A DNA stretch of 18,335 nucleotides from CAYTES01 sp964436935 (GCA_964436935.1 CAYTES010000028.1:1-18335); one strand, 5' to 3'. Positions 1 to 8,149 are shown, counted from the stretch's first letter. The notes: generated by a model not told the origin, from the letters alone. Made by a program: numbers and translations.

Positions 1-516
1 TGGGCTCAGGAGGGAAAGCCTCAGCTCGACTTCCGTGTAGGCCTGTCCACTGGAGAGGTTATTGCCGGGAATGTGGGCTCCAAGGAGCGGTTCGATTACA
101 CGATCATGGGAGACATTGTGAATCTCGGGTCCCGCCTGGAAAGTGCCAATAAGGAATATGGAACCCATGTGATGGTTTCGGATCAGACCTTGGCCGCGCT
201 GGGAGGTGCCTTTGAAGTCCGAAAACTTGATCTTTTGAGGGTGAAAGGGAAAGATCATGCGGTGGAAGTTTACGAACTTTTGGTGCCCAAAGGGCAGCTC
301 ACTCCCACACAAGTCACGTTCATCGCAGAGTACCATCAGGGACTGGAGTTGTATCGAAAGGGACAGTTTGCCGAGGCGCTAGCGGCCTTTGATCGGCTGC
401 TTCAATCCATACCCAACGACGGTCCGCTACAAACCTATAAAGCCCGTTGTAAAATGCTCCAAGAAACTCCTCCAATCGGGCTATGGGAAGGGATTTGGAC
501 GATGGATCATAAATAA
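1..516 (+). CDS. Class IIIb adenylyl cyclase, C-terminal part (5' end outside the window)
   Basis: The reading frame is open from base 1 to a TAA at 514-516 and gives 171 residues, so the N-terminus lies upstream. The segment FRVGLSTGEVIAGNVGS followed by FDYTIMGDIVNLGSRLES is the second half of a class III nucleotide cyclase homology domain, which makes cAMP from ATP. Fragment residues N41 and R45 match the transition-state Asn/Arg pair (VNxxSR). T34 stands where class IIIa enzymes carry the adenine-selecting Asp, and that substitution is the mark of class IIIb, a group that includes bicarbonate-responsive cyclases. A TPR-like tail follows (GLELYRKGQFAEALAAFDRL) and ends in a WEGIWTM motif, as in the CHASE2-type membrane cyclases I know. 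The sensor and membrane part is therefore probably upstream, but this is inferred because it cannot be seen. An internal GTG at 73 lies inside the catalytic domain and is not a real start. Confidence 0.9.
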   Translation, partial: WAQEGKPQLDFRVGLSTGEVIAGNVGSKERFDYTIMGDIVNLGSRLESANKEYGTHVMVSDQTLAALGGAFEVRKLDLLRVKGKDHAVEVYELLVPKGQLTPTQVTFIAEYHQGLELYRKGQFAEALAAFDRLLQSIPNDGPLQTYKARCKMLQETPPIGLWEGIWTMDHK

Positions 517-861
517 AAAGAGTTCAAGCCCTCAGTGAACATTAGTGAACATTGATCTACACGAACAATCGGGCGATTTTTTAAGGAAATGTACATCGCA
601 CTCAGTTGCCCGTGATTGAGGTGCGCTTAAGAAATAGCGAAACCCACTTCCCTCCGGGCAAAACTCTAAAGAGCCAGTCTTCTTTGTTACCCGTATCTTT
701 CATGTACGCTACGCTTCTCATGCCTTGAATCCAGATCCTTTATGAGGTTTGCCATTACAAACTCCTTTAGGTGAACAGCTTCTAGGAATCAGTCGTAAAA
801 TAGCTATTGCAAAAAATGAAATAAGAGTTCTAGATAGGATAAAGCTCTTTAATTCCAAACA
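517..861. other. Gene-free gap of 345 nt between cyclase and thiolase-like gene
   Basis: I see no open frame with protein-like composition here. It holds the possible terminator near 570, a perfect tandem repeat of the 10-mer AGTGAACATT at 534-543 and 544-553, and an imperfect inverted repeat (CGCAC at 597-601, GTGCG at 621-625). Bases 800-850 are A/T-rich with a TTGCAA at 807-812, but no good -10 follows at the right distance. The promoter of the thiolase-like gene is therefore probably in this gap but cannot be placed. Confidence 0.5.
567..582 (+). terminator. Weak rho-independent terminator after the cyclase
   Basis: A short inverted repeat AATC/GATT around GGGC runs straight into six T residues, about 50 nt after the cyclase stop. 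The stem is only 4-5 bp, so it would be a weak terminator. Position and T-run are the main support. Confidence 0.3.
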
Positions 862-2088
862 ATGGCTGAATTTTATGAAAACGTGTGGGTGGAAAGCACT
901 GCACTGACCCCCTGTGAAAAGGGCGAGGGGCAGGAAGCGGTTTTGCGGTTGATGGACTCAACGGTACAGGCAGCGGTCAATGCCTTGGGGCAAAATCGTT
1001 CAGTCGGCGAAGTGGTCATCACCACACAAACCGGAGATCGTTTGTTTGCCGATTTGGTGCCGCAGCTCGTGGAGCGCTTAAAGGCCGCCGGAGTGGACTG
1101 CCTGGGCGATTCTGTTTTTGAACGTTCCTATTCCAATTCGCAGCCGGCATTTGGGCGCGCCGCCTCTCGTGTAGAATCGGGGGAAGTGGAGCGAACACTT
1201 TTCGTCGGGATCGAGCCTCTAGATGCTTGGCCGAAAGACATTCGTGCGGATGCGATTCGTCGAGATATTCTAGAGGGCGAACGTGCGGAGTTTCCGAGCA
1301 TGTTGGCCGCGTTGGACACCTTGATGAGCCATTATGCGAAGGTGTTCAACCTTTCCAGGGATCAGGTTAAAGCCATCATTCGAAAACTTTCGATTCATTG
1401 TCAGGAGCAGCGGGTTAAAAATCCATGGGCGCAGCACCGTCGGCCCGTGGAGTATGAAAGTGAAAAGAATAGCCAGATTGAGTACACGCTTCGTGGAGAA
1501 GTGGTGACGTCTAATCTTCATTTATACGACTGTTGCCCCACTACCAGTCGTGGCGCGGTCACGGTTCTGACCCATGAACAGGCACTAAAAGATCGTTCTC
1601 AAAGCATTCGTTTTGTGGCACAAGCCACTCAGACAGATCGCCGCTCTATGGAGGAACGGTTTCGGTTTGTAGACTATCCAAGGAGAGAAGCATTGTACGG
1701 AGTGGGTAAGGAACTGTTTGATGAGGTGGACGTATTGGCCCGGCAGGGAATCACACGTCAGAGGCTTCTGCAAAAGGGAGTTTTAAAGCTTCACGATGCC
1801 ACCAGTCATTTGATTTTCTTGGCATTGATGGAATTGGGATTTTTGGATCCGGAACAGGGAGGGATTGAAAATTTCATGCGGCTTGATTTGTCTCGGATCA
1901 ACCCGGAGGGAGGATTAAAATCGGGCCACCCGCTTGCCGCCTCTTTCCCCACTCTCCTCCACGGGGCGCGCCTTCAATTGCTGGGTCAAGCGGGGGATAT
2001 TCAAGTTCCGGATGCGGAGATAGGATTGATTCAAAGCATCTGGGGGGCGAGAGACACCATGTCCGTGGGAATTTTTAGTCGACCTTAG
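862..2088 (+). CDS. Divergent thiolase-fold (SCP-x/acetyl-CoA acetyltransferase-like) protein
   Basis: This 408-residue protein has the length and motif order of a thiolase subunit. Residues 91-117 (ending VESGEVERTLFVGIEPL) match the nucleophile helix and the GxE strand, 221-236 (LYDCCPTTSRGAVTVL) match the C-S-P-x-S-D-G-A segment, 310-313 (LHDA) carry the conserved His311, and 347-358 (NPEGGLKSGHPL) carry the hallmark GHP with His356. Known thiolases form acyl-enzymes on a Cys in the first block. Aligning the helix on its SG end puts Tyr90 at that place, with N92 and S93 near by, so the normal nucleophile seems to be missing. The terminal Cys-Gly-Gly is also absent (IWGARD), as in SCP-x-like members. 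No HMG-CoA or beta-oxidation partner lies beside it. It may be a non-catalytic homologue or use another chemistry. The gene ends 19 nt from the convergent large surface-protein gene. No clear Shine-Dalgarno precedes the ATG. Confidence 0.8.
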   Translation: MAEFYENVWVESTALTPCEKGEGQEAVLRLMDSTVQAAVNALGQNRSVGEVVITTQTGDRLFADLVPQLVERLKAAGVDCLGDSVFERSYSNSQPAFGRAASRVESGEVERTLFVGIEPLDAWPKDIRADAIRRDILEGERAEFPSMLAALDTLMSHYAKVFNLSRDQVKAIIRKLSIHCQEQRVKNPWAQHRRPVEYESEKNSQIEYTLRGEVVTSNLHLYDCCPTTSRGAVTVLTHEQALKDRSQSIRFVAQATQTDRRSMEERFRFVDYPRREALYGVGKELFDEVDVLARQGITRQRLLQKGVLKLHDATSHLIFLALMELGFLDPEQGGIENFMRLDLSRINPEGGLKSGHPLAASFPTLLHGARLQLLGQAGDIQVPDAEIGLIQSIWGARDTMSVGIFSRP

Positions 2089-2107
2089 GAGCTGTAACGC
2101 AGGAATT

Positions 2108-5100
2108 TTATTCCGGCCCCATGCATCGGAAGCCCACTCGTTCATGAGTGAAATCGGTGCCGGCCGCAAAATCGTCTTGGTAATACCACACACTTTGGCA
2201 GTAAGTATTTCGGCTATCACTGTAAACACTGCCTCCCATTAGTATGAATTTCCCATCCGGTCCCGTGGTCATTTCACCGATGTTTCCGAGCATGTCATAG
2301 GCGCCATAAGGAGAGACACAGGTGTCATACGATGCGGTGGCTTCAATGTAACCCGAGCCGGAGCTGTCATTGCACATGGCATAATCGTAGTGATTTCCAT
2401 AAGGAAATTTGAACTGTTCCTGCCCTTCACATGTGGCTTGCCAGATTTCACGTGGCGGTAACGTCCCCCCGATCGCTTCACACGCGGCTTGGGCGTCCGC
2501 AAATTTGATGGTGCCCCACGGTTGCTTGTCCTCTTCACTTTCGGCAAGACCGTCCGCTCCCTTCGACGCTTCATAGGTGAATATTTCCCGTTGTTTTCCT
2601 TCGGCAACCGGAACTTTTACCGTACCATCCGGACGGTAATCAAAGCCGTCACAGTTTTGATCGATCCCGTCAAAGCGAGCGGGATCCGCTTCGGCGGAAG
2701 GATTGACGGAAGCATTGGAATCATCGCAATCATTTCCCCCCACCGCAAGAGACTCATAGCCATCGCCATCTCCATCCGAGCTGTTGTAGGGAGTGGCGAG
2801 CACCTGACGGGTGAGTCGGCGGTCTTTTTTCGGATCATAGGTTCGTTTCAATTGGACCCCATTGCCGTAAGTTAGTTTATTCCATGCGCCATGCGGCGAA
2901 TATTCAATGTCTGCAATAAGGATTTGATTGTCGGAAGAACGAATGCCATTCAAATGGCCTGCGGAATCATAGGAATACTGAAGCGAAAAAGCGTCTTCCG
3001 GATAGCGGATGCTTTCCACCCGGTTGAGATTGTCGTAGTTGGTTTCGGTGACATAGGTTTTGTTCCCGATCGTTTTGGTTTCCGATTGAATATTCCCTAC
3101 GGCGTCATAAGTATAATTCACCACCACGTCATCGCGATTCACCTGAGCCAAACGACCGATCCCGTTGTCGCCTTCGTCATAGGCGTAGCGAATATCCTTG
3201 GATCCATCTTGGTTCCAATCTTCATGAAGGACCCGACCCAGTTCATCGTATTCCCAGGCCATGCGTTGCCCTTTGGGATCGGCTTGGGTCACACGCTGTC
3301 CATTGTCATTGTAGGTGTATTTCCAAATGCCGTAATTTTGAGAGGAGGGCGCATGCCAATCTTCTTCAAGGGTTTTTCGACCGAGAGAGTCGTAGTTGAA
3401 ATGGCGTTGATTCCCCTGCGCATCGGTCATTTGAATGAGTTGTCCGGCTCCATCATAACCGTAGAGTGTGGACGCCACGGAAGCTCCAGTGATTTCCTCC
3501 ACTTGGATGAGTTGATTGTATCCATCCGAGTAAAGCCGCTTGGAATGCCCATTGGGGTCAATTTGGGTTTCCATCCAACGAACATAGCGGTGTTGAGAAG
3601 CTCCTGTCAGGCGGGTCTCGGAAATAAGCCGATGCAACGGATCATATTTGAACGCACTTTTTTCGGCTTGAGTATTTCGTTCTCCTCCTTCAGGGGAAGC
3701 CATTTCATAAGGAATGGATTGTTGTTGCACGTTTCCAACGCCATCGTACCACTGGTCCGTGACAATAAAGTTTCCTTCTTTGGACGGGGACCATGTTTGA
3801 ATCCCTCGACCCATTCCATCGGTATAGATTCGAGATTCCAAGGAAGCGTCGCCGATTTTTTGAAGGGTTTGAGTGAATCGGGGAAAGGCATCGTCATGGT
3901 AATGCATTTCTTTCGACAGCGTGGGGACACCGGTTTGAGGATCCGGAAGATAAGTTTTGAGTAATCTTCCCATGCCATCGTAAGTAAAACGGGACGTCAA
4001 ACCATTCGCATCTGTGGATTCAAGGACTTTTCCAGAGAGATAGTCATAGTCGGTGGTGGTACGGTGTCCTAGCGGATTGATAACCGTTTGAGGATAAAGA
4101 TGAAACGCATCCTCTTCAATTGAAGTGGTGTGTCCCAACGCATCGGTAATTTCGGTTGGAGATCCATAGGAATTCACTTCAATACCGGTATTGATCCAAC
4201 GATCTTCCTTTTCAAGCCATTGAGAGGTTCGAATGAGATTGCCGTTGGCATCATAGGCATAACGAATGTCTTGTATTCGTTTGGAATCCGAATCGTAGCG
4301 TGTTTGGCGGTCCGGTCGGATCCAATTCTCGTCCGCATTTGGGGTATAGGTGAAGACCGTTTTGCGTTCATCTCCGGGGAGGGTGTCCAGAATATTGCCC
4401 GTCGTGGAGTCTACTTTCACCTCTCCCCATTCTTTTTGTTCCAGTAGTTTTCCGGTGCCGGAATCGTAGCGGTATTCCACTGCGCGATCGCGATGCGTGG
4501 CTTCTCCATCAAAAGCAAGTTCGGAGTGCAATTGGAGATAGGGGAAATAACGTCCGAATTCAAGGGGGTCGACGTTCCAAGTGTAATTTTTTTGAAAATA
4601 TTTTTTCCCTTGCGGATCATAAATATCGTGTCGAATCAATTTTTGTTTATTCGCATAGCGACTCAAATTGACCGCAGACTCGAGATGGTCTTTTTCGCTT
4701 TCCCAACTTTTTCCGGTAGGAATAGAATCCAAAAAGGCGGAATCCACAAGTTGAACATCATGGCTGCTGAATCCGGAATTATAAAATGCGGAAGCACTGG
4801 TGAATCCTCTTTTATGGGAGCCGTCGATGATCCAGATCGTTTCATGGGAGTTGGATTTGAGCAGTGTCCCCGAAAAAAGCAAAGGATTGGAGCAATTATC
4901 TTTTGCCCCACACCCTTGATCGAAATAATAAACACTCATTTGTTGTTCATCTTTTTCCGTTACTTTTGAAAAGCCGGAAAATTCGCTTCTGAATTTATCA
5001 TAATGATGGTATCGGCCATTTTCATAGGTATACTGAGTGGAATGCACACCTCCCATTTCATCGTCCAGGGTTACTTTTGATATGGTCGCAATGGCAAAGG

Positions 5101-7318
5101 GGAGTTGAGGATTGAGCAGACTATTATTTTGTTTGTATTGGGTGCTGAGGGTGTATTCCAGTTGCACGGATCCTCCCGTGGAAAGAGAAATACTTTTCAA
5201 TAGATCGGGGATGCCGGAAGACTGACTCAGTAAAAGGGTATCGGCTGAGGATTCCGAGGTATCGAATTGGTCCATGAATCCATCTCCATTGATGTCCTCC
5301 GTACGGTAAGCCGAGATCGAAGAGGAACCCACATTGGCCCCACATTGAGGCAGTCCGTTCGATACGGTTGAATTTTGGATGTTTAGGTGTGTTCCGGTAT
5401 TCAGCCCAGGGTTCGTACTTCCCGTTCGCCAATCGATCAATCCGTCTCCATTGATGTCATAGAGGCACTGATTGTTTTCTGTCGAAGCATTCCATGTGTT
5501 GGTGTAATAGATTTTTGTGAAGGCGGCGGGAATTGAGAAATTCGGTTCTTCGGTCCACCCATTTTTCCCATTGTTCAAATATACTTTTTGGATGGTTTGT
5601 TCCGGTTCCGTATCAGAATCCGTTTCGGAGTCATAGCGAACGGCTAAAATTACATCGGTCAATCCGTCTCCATTGAGTTCGGCGAAACGTAAGCCGCTAT
5701 CAAGATTGAACTGAGTTCCAAAGGTGGTGGTGGCGGGAAGGAGCCAGCCGGAAGCTTCCCAGTCCATAAATCCGTTATTGAACTCAATGCTGCCTCCCGG
5801 TGCATTATAGCTCGCCGCTGCATTTTTAAGACGATCGGCTAAGCCGTCACCGTTGACATCCACAAAGCGATAGCCTTCATCCGAAGTTGCATTGGTATCA
5901 AATTGCGAGGCTTCACTCCATCCTTTCCCGTGATTCACGCGGACTCCTTCGTGGTTGTCTTTTCCATCTTTCGAGTTTTTGGGTCGGTAAATTTCCGGCA
6001 ATAAATCTCCGTTGAGATCGATCAAACTCGTGATGTTGGATTCAAAATTGAGGCCCGTGTTCCATTCACTGTTTTCTTCCCATCCATTTTGGCTCGTGTT
6101 CAGATAGGTGGTGGGTTTATCTTTTTTGAAGCAGGTATTTCCATCGCAGGGATTGGCTCCTTGGCTAAGATCGGGGATTCGGCTGGCCACGATGTCCACA
6201 TAGCCATCCCCATTCACATCGCTCAGTTCATTCCCATTATCGGAGCCGCTATTCCCAACAAATTCGACGGGGACAGGATCGGAGGAAGGAGTCGTCTTAC
6301 TCCAGGACGGTTGAGCGGTGGAGTAATTGAAGGTGGTCGCCGGAAGGGTTAAAAGGGTTCCTTCCGAGGAAACGGACTGTTCAATTATTTGTTTGAGAAG
6401 GGAACGGGTTCCATTGATGCCTTTTGTGTACTTGAGCAGCCACTCTCGCATTGAACCGCTGGCGTCTTCGCTGGCCACTATTTTTGAGAGTCGTTTTTTG
6501 GTGAGAACCTTAAAGCCGGAATGGTAGGTGATGCCGGGATCCGTGCGGTCTTCGTAGTAAAAGGAAACGGTAAAAAGTGGATCATTGAGGGTGAAAAGGG
6601 TGTCGTGTCCCGAGTAGCGAATGGTTGAAGGATAAATTTCATTGTCGGTTTTAAAATAATCAAACGTGATGGTGTTGGCATTGAGATCTCGAACTTCTTC
6701 CAACATCCATTTATAAATGCGGGAGGTGTTGTCGGGATCCAACTGTCGGGACTCCGAATCGGAACCAAAGGTATAGCGAATTCCCTCGGGAGTGGTCATG
6801 ACCCAGCGATTGTCGGATTCAAACGTGTAGTGATTTGAAAGCGTTTGAATTTTCTCGCCATAGTCTCCGTGACTGGCGTCTTGAAGGGAAATGGGCACCA
6901 ATTCGGCGGAGGCACCGAATAAGTTCAGATTGAACGCATTGGTGTTGTCGTAAAGGTGATTGATTCCGTGGCGATCATCTCTCACAATGTAAGCGCTCGA
7001 AAGCTCCCAGCCATAGCCTAGGGGCGAAAAGGAATTGCGATTGCCGCTATTGTAGTTCAGTGAAAGAGAGGGGGTGGTCCCTTCTCGACCCGGAGGAAGG
7101 GCGAGCGGGTAAGAATAAGTCGCTGATCCACTAGAATGATCCACGGCAAAGGGCGTTTTTCCCATCGGGGAAGCCATTGAGTGAGAATCAAGCACCCCGA
7201 GCGGATCTTCTTTAATATCGGCATTGGGAATATAACCTCCCGAAGTGGCCGCGTGAGTAAAAGGAATGAAGTTGAAAAGAAGAGCGAAAAGTAAGAGCAG
7301 CGAGGAAAACTTTTTCAT
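2108..7318 (-). CDS. Giant secreted SpvB/VCBS/YD-repeat protein with MopE motif and C-terminal FGE-sulfatase (C-type-lectin-like) domain
   Basis: The protein has 1736 residues and an N-terminal signal peptide (MKK, hydrophobic 5-20, likely cut after THA-23). In order: an SpvB-type N-terminal domain (about 27-330, with the GREGTTPSLSLNYNSG and SPLGYGWELS signatures); six VCBS/FG-GAP-like calcium loops of the type D-x-NGDGxxD at about 367, 434, 487, 547, 621 and 675; a linker of TcdB-middle type (about 700-810); some 15 YD/RHS repeats (about 947-1500, e.g. IRYAYDANGNLIR, AWEYDELGRVLHE); a MopE-like metal-binding motif (1514-1561, DGDGDGY...GGNDCDD...DGIDQNCDG); and an FGE-sulfatase fold (about 1570-1736, with YGAYDMLGNIGEMT, GGS and terminal VGFRC). 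SpvB and YD modules are known from Tc-toxin B/C and polymorphic toxins, where YD repeats form a hollow shell. Here the usual Rhs core motif (DPxGLxxG) and toxin are missing and an adhesion- or binding-type domain takes their place. I infer a secreted surface or adhesion protein. It appears monocistronic. I saw no clear Shine-Dalgarno. Confidence 0.93.
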   Translation of the reverse strand: MKKFSSLLLLFALLFNFIPFTHAATSGGYIPNADIKEDPLGVLDSHSMASPMGKTPFAVDHSSGSATYSYPLALPPGREGTTPSLSLNYNSGNRNSFSPLGYGWELSSAYIVRDDRHGINHLYDNTNAFNLNLFGASAELVPISLQDASHGDYGEKIQTLSNHYTFESDNRWVMTTPEGIRYTFGSDSESRQLDPDNTSRIYKWMLEEVRDLNANTITFDYFKTDNEIYPSTIRYSGHDTLFTLNDPLFTVSFYYEDRTDPGITYHSGFKVLTKKRLSKIVASEDASGSMREWLLKYTKGINGTRSLLKQIIEQSVSSEGTLLTLPATTFNYSTAQPSWSKTTPSSDPVPVEFVGNSGSDNGNELSDVNGDGYVDIVASRIPDLSQGANPCDGNTCFKKDKPTTYLNTSQNGWEENSEWNTGLNFESNITSLIDLNGDLLPEIYRPKNSKDGKDNHEGVRVNHGKGWSEASQFDTNATSDEGYRFVDVNGDGLADRLKNAAASYNAPGGSIEFNNGFMDWEASGWLLPATTTFGTQFNLDSGLRFAELNGDGLTDVILAVRYDSETDSDTEPEQTIQKVYLNNGKNGWTEEPNFSIPAAFTKIYYTNTWNASTENNQCLYDINGDGLIDWRTGSTNPGLNTGTHLNIQNSTVSNGLPQCGANVGSSSISAYRTEDINGDGFMDQFDTSESSADTLLLSQSSGIPDLLKSISLSTGGSVQLEYTLSTQYKQNNSLLNPQLPFAIATISKVTLDDEMGGVHSTQYTYENGRYHHYDKFRSEFSGFSKVTEKDEQQMSVYYFDQGCGAKDNCSNPLLFSGTLLKSNSHETIWIIDGSHKRGFTSASAFYNSGFSSHDVQLVDSAFLDSIPTGKSWESEKDHLESAVNLSRYANKQKLIRHDIYDPQGKKYFQKNYTWNVDPLEFGRYFPYLQLHSELAFDGEATHRDRAVEYRYDSGTGKLLEQKEWGEVKVDSTTGNILDTLPGDERKTVFTYTPNADENWIRPDRQTRYDSDSKRIQDIRYAYDANGNLIRTSQWLEKEDRWINTGIEVNSYGSPTEITDALGHTTSIEEDAFHLYPQTVINPLGHRTTTDYDYLSGKVLESTDANGLTSRFTYDGMGRLLKTYLPDPQTGVPTLSKEMHYHDDAFPRFTQTLQKIGDASLESRIYTDGMGRGIQTWSPSKEGNFIVTDQWYDGVGNVQQQSIPYEMASPEGGERNTQAEKSAFKYDPLHRLISETRLTGASQHRYVRWMETQIDPNGHSKRLYSDGYNQLIQVEEITGASVASTLYGYDGAGQLIQMTDAQGNQRHFNYDSLGRKTLEEDWHAPSSQNYGIWKYTYNDNGQRVTQADPKGQRMAWEYDELGRVLHEDWNQDGSKDIRYAYDEGDNGIGRLAQVNRDDVVVNYTYDAVGNIQSETKTIGNKTYVTETNYDNLNRVESIRYPEDAFSLQYSYDSAGHLNGIRSSDNQILIADIEYSPHGAWNKLTYGNGVQLKRTYDPKKDRRLTRQVLATPYNSSDGDGDGYESLAVGGNDCDDSNASVNPSAEADPARFDGIDQNCDGFDYRPDGTVKVPVAEGKQREIFTYEASKGADGLAESEEDKQPWGTIKFADAQAACEAIGGTLPPREIWQATCEGQEQFKFPYGNHYDYAMCNDSSGSGYIEATASYDTCVSPYGAYDMLGNIGEMTTGPDGKFILMGGSVYSDSRNTYCQSVWYYQDDFAAGTDFTHERVGFRCMGPE

Positions 7319-7673
7319 GAGGAAAATTTAAAGAATGAAAGCGCCTTTTGGGGAGCGCCTTCACCCTATCAAAAAGGAGATGACCCTTTTCTAAACAAAA
7401 AATGAAATTTTTGTGAACGACGAGTGCGTGTCGCGAGTGACGGCGAATAACGTATATTTTATTAAATAAAATATAATAAAATTAAATTAAATATAAAAAA
7501 TATATAAAATTAATATAAAATTAAATTATTAATAATAAATAATAATAAAATAGATATTAATCAATTAATACTTAATAAATATATTGATAATTAATATAAG
7601 CTTGATAAGATATACAAAAATAGAATAGAATTTAATCATTATTCGGATTCATGAATCTTTCATCCTGGACGGA
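7319..7673. other. Gene-free gap with an extreme A/T tract (100 nt without G or C)
   Basis: Bases 7453-7552 contain no G or C, and the tract continues to about 7640 with only scattered G/C, in a region otherwise near half GC. It consists of short irregular runs built from TAAT, AAATTA and AATAA units, with no clean tandem period that I could read. The left part (7319-7450) has a direct repeat AGCGCCTT on either side of TTTGGGG near 7340-7360. The gap must hold the promoters of two divergent genes, the large surface protein and the small HTH protein. Beyond that its role is unknown: it could be a DNA-unwinding or curved segment, a silencing target or a scar of an insertion. Confidence 0.7.
7602..7631 (+). 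promoter_or_regulatory. Candidate sigma-70 promoter for the small HTH gene
   Basis: TTGATA (7602-7607) and TAGAAT (7626-7631) are separated by 18 nt and lie about 43 nt before the ATG at 7674. Each box matches consensus at 5 of 6 positions, but chance matches are common in such A/T-rich DNA. Confidence 0.4.
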
Positions 7674-7841
7674 ATGCCCCAAATCTTAACCGCGGAACAG
7701 GTTGCCAAGCTCCTTCAGGTGCATCACTTGACGGTACTCAACCTCATCAAAAAAGGAAGACTAAAAGCCATCAAATTGGGGCGAGTCTACCGTATCAAGC
7801 AGGAGGCCCTCGATGACTTCATGGATGAAAGCTCCACATGA
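7674..7841 (+). CDS. Small excisionase-family helix-turn-helix DNA-binding protein (55 aa)
   Basis: The frame encodes 55 residues starting MPQILTAEQVAKLLQV and ending FMDESST. It follows the MerR-like excisionase HTH pattern: LTxEQVAKLLxV for helix 1 and turn, TVLNLIKKGRLKAIKLGRVYRI for the recognition helix and wing, and a final helix with EALDDFM. This family (helix-turn-helix_17 type) includes recombination directionality factors and small repressors, and 50-70 residues is its usual size. The start follows a GGACGGA stretch that is poorly placed for ribosome binding, and no upstream in-frame ATG fits better. It sits just after the A/T tract, a plausible DNA target. Its TGA stop overlaps the ATG of the next gene (ATGA at 7838-7841), which implies translational coupling. 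No integrase is in the window, so a role in excision is not shown. Confidence 0.8.
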   Translation: MPQILTAEQVAKLLQVHHLTVLNLIKKGRLKAIKLGRVYRIKQEALDDFMDESST

Positions 7842-8149
7842 CGTGCAAAATCAATACCCAAGCAGCAGCCTTCCTATTTTCTCTTAACCTCCTTCCCATG
7901 ATCTTCAACTGTCTCAACTGTTGCAAAGCCATCTCTTCTTTACGTAAGAGTTGTCCGTTTTGCATGATTGAGCTAGTGGAAGCCATTGAAAAGGTAGGAG
8001 TGGAAACCAAGGCGCTGCCGTTGGATCAAGTGTCGTGGGCACCGGCCACCAGCCGCCAGGCCCTCGCCACTCGTTTGACCGGTGCTGCGGACAAAACCCT
8101 CACCACCATCGCGCAGATTTTGCATTTGAGGAGGGCGAAGAAGGTTTAA
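7838..8149 (+). CDS. Small zinc-ribbon protein of unknown function
   Basis: The frame of 103 residues begins with the ATGA overlap to the HTH gene. An alternative ATG at 7898 gives 83 residues and starts directly at MIFNCLNCCKAISS, which would be a natural zinc-ribbon start. Either way the visible domain is C-L-N-C ... C-P-F-C with 11 residues between the pairs, compatible with one zinc-binding ribbon. The rest (about 50 residues ending LTTIAQILHLRRAKKV) is helical and basic at the end. I do not recognise the family. Overlap with the HTH gene suggests both act together, perhaps as a small DNA-binding pair, but that is inference. The gene converges on the broken TfoX-domain gene and touches its last codons. 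Confidence 0.5.
   Translation: MTCKINTQAAAFLFSLNLLPMIFNCLNCCKAISSLRKSCPFCMIELVEAIEKVGVETKALPLDQVSWAPATSRQALATRLTGAADKTLTTIAQILHLRRAKKV

Noticed and set aside
2489..2875. Plus-strand frame of 128 residues opposite the MopE region
   Set aside because: It is antisense to well-recognised MopE and FGE-sulfatase coding sequence and shows no domain of its own.
2891..3964. Long plus-strand open frame (357 residues) opposite the YD-repeat gene
   Set aside because: Its translation is a shadow of the YD repeats, rich in Ile, Val and Gly with no family pattern, while the minus strand gives a clear domain series.
7453..7640. CRISPR array or clean tandem repeat in the A/T tract
   Set aside because: The short A/T words recur irregularly, with no constant unit or spacer length.
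7674..7841. Complete mobile element bounded by the excisionase-like gene
   Set aside because: No integrase, transposase, attachment-site duplication or tRNA gene is visible, and this small HTH family has other roles.
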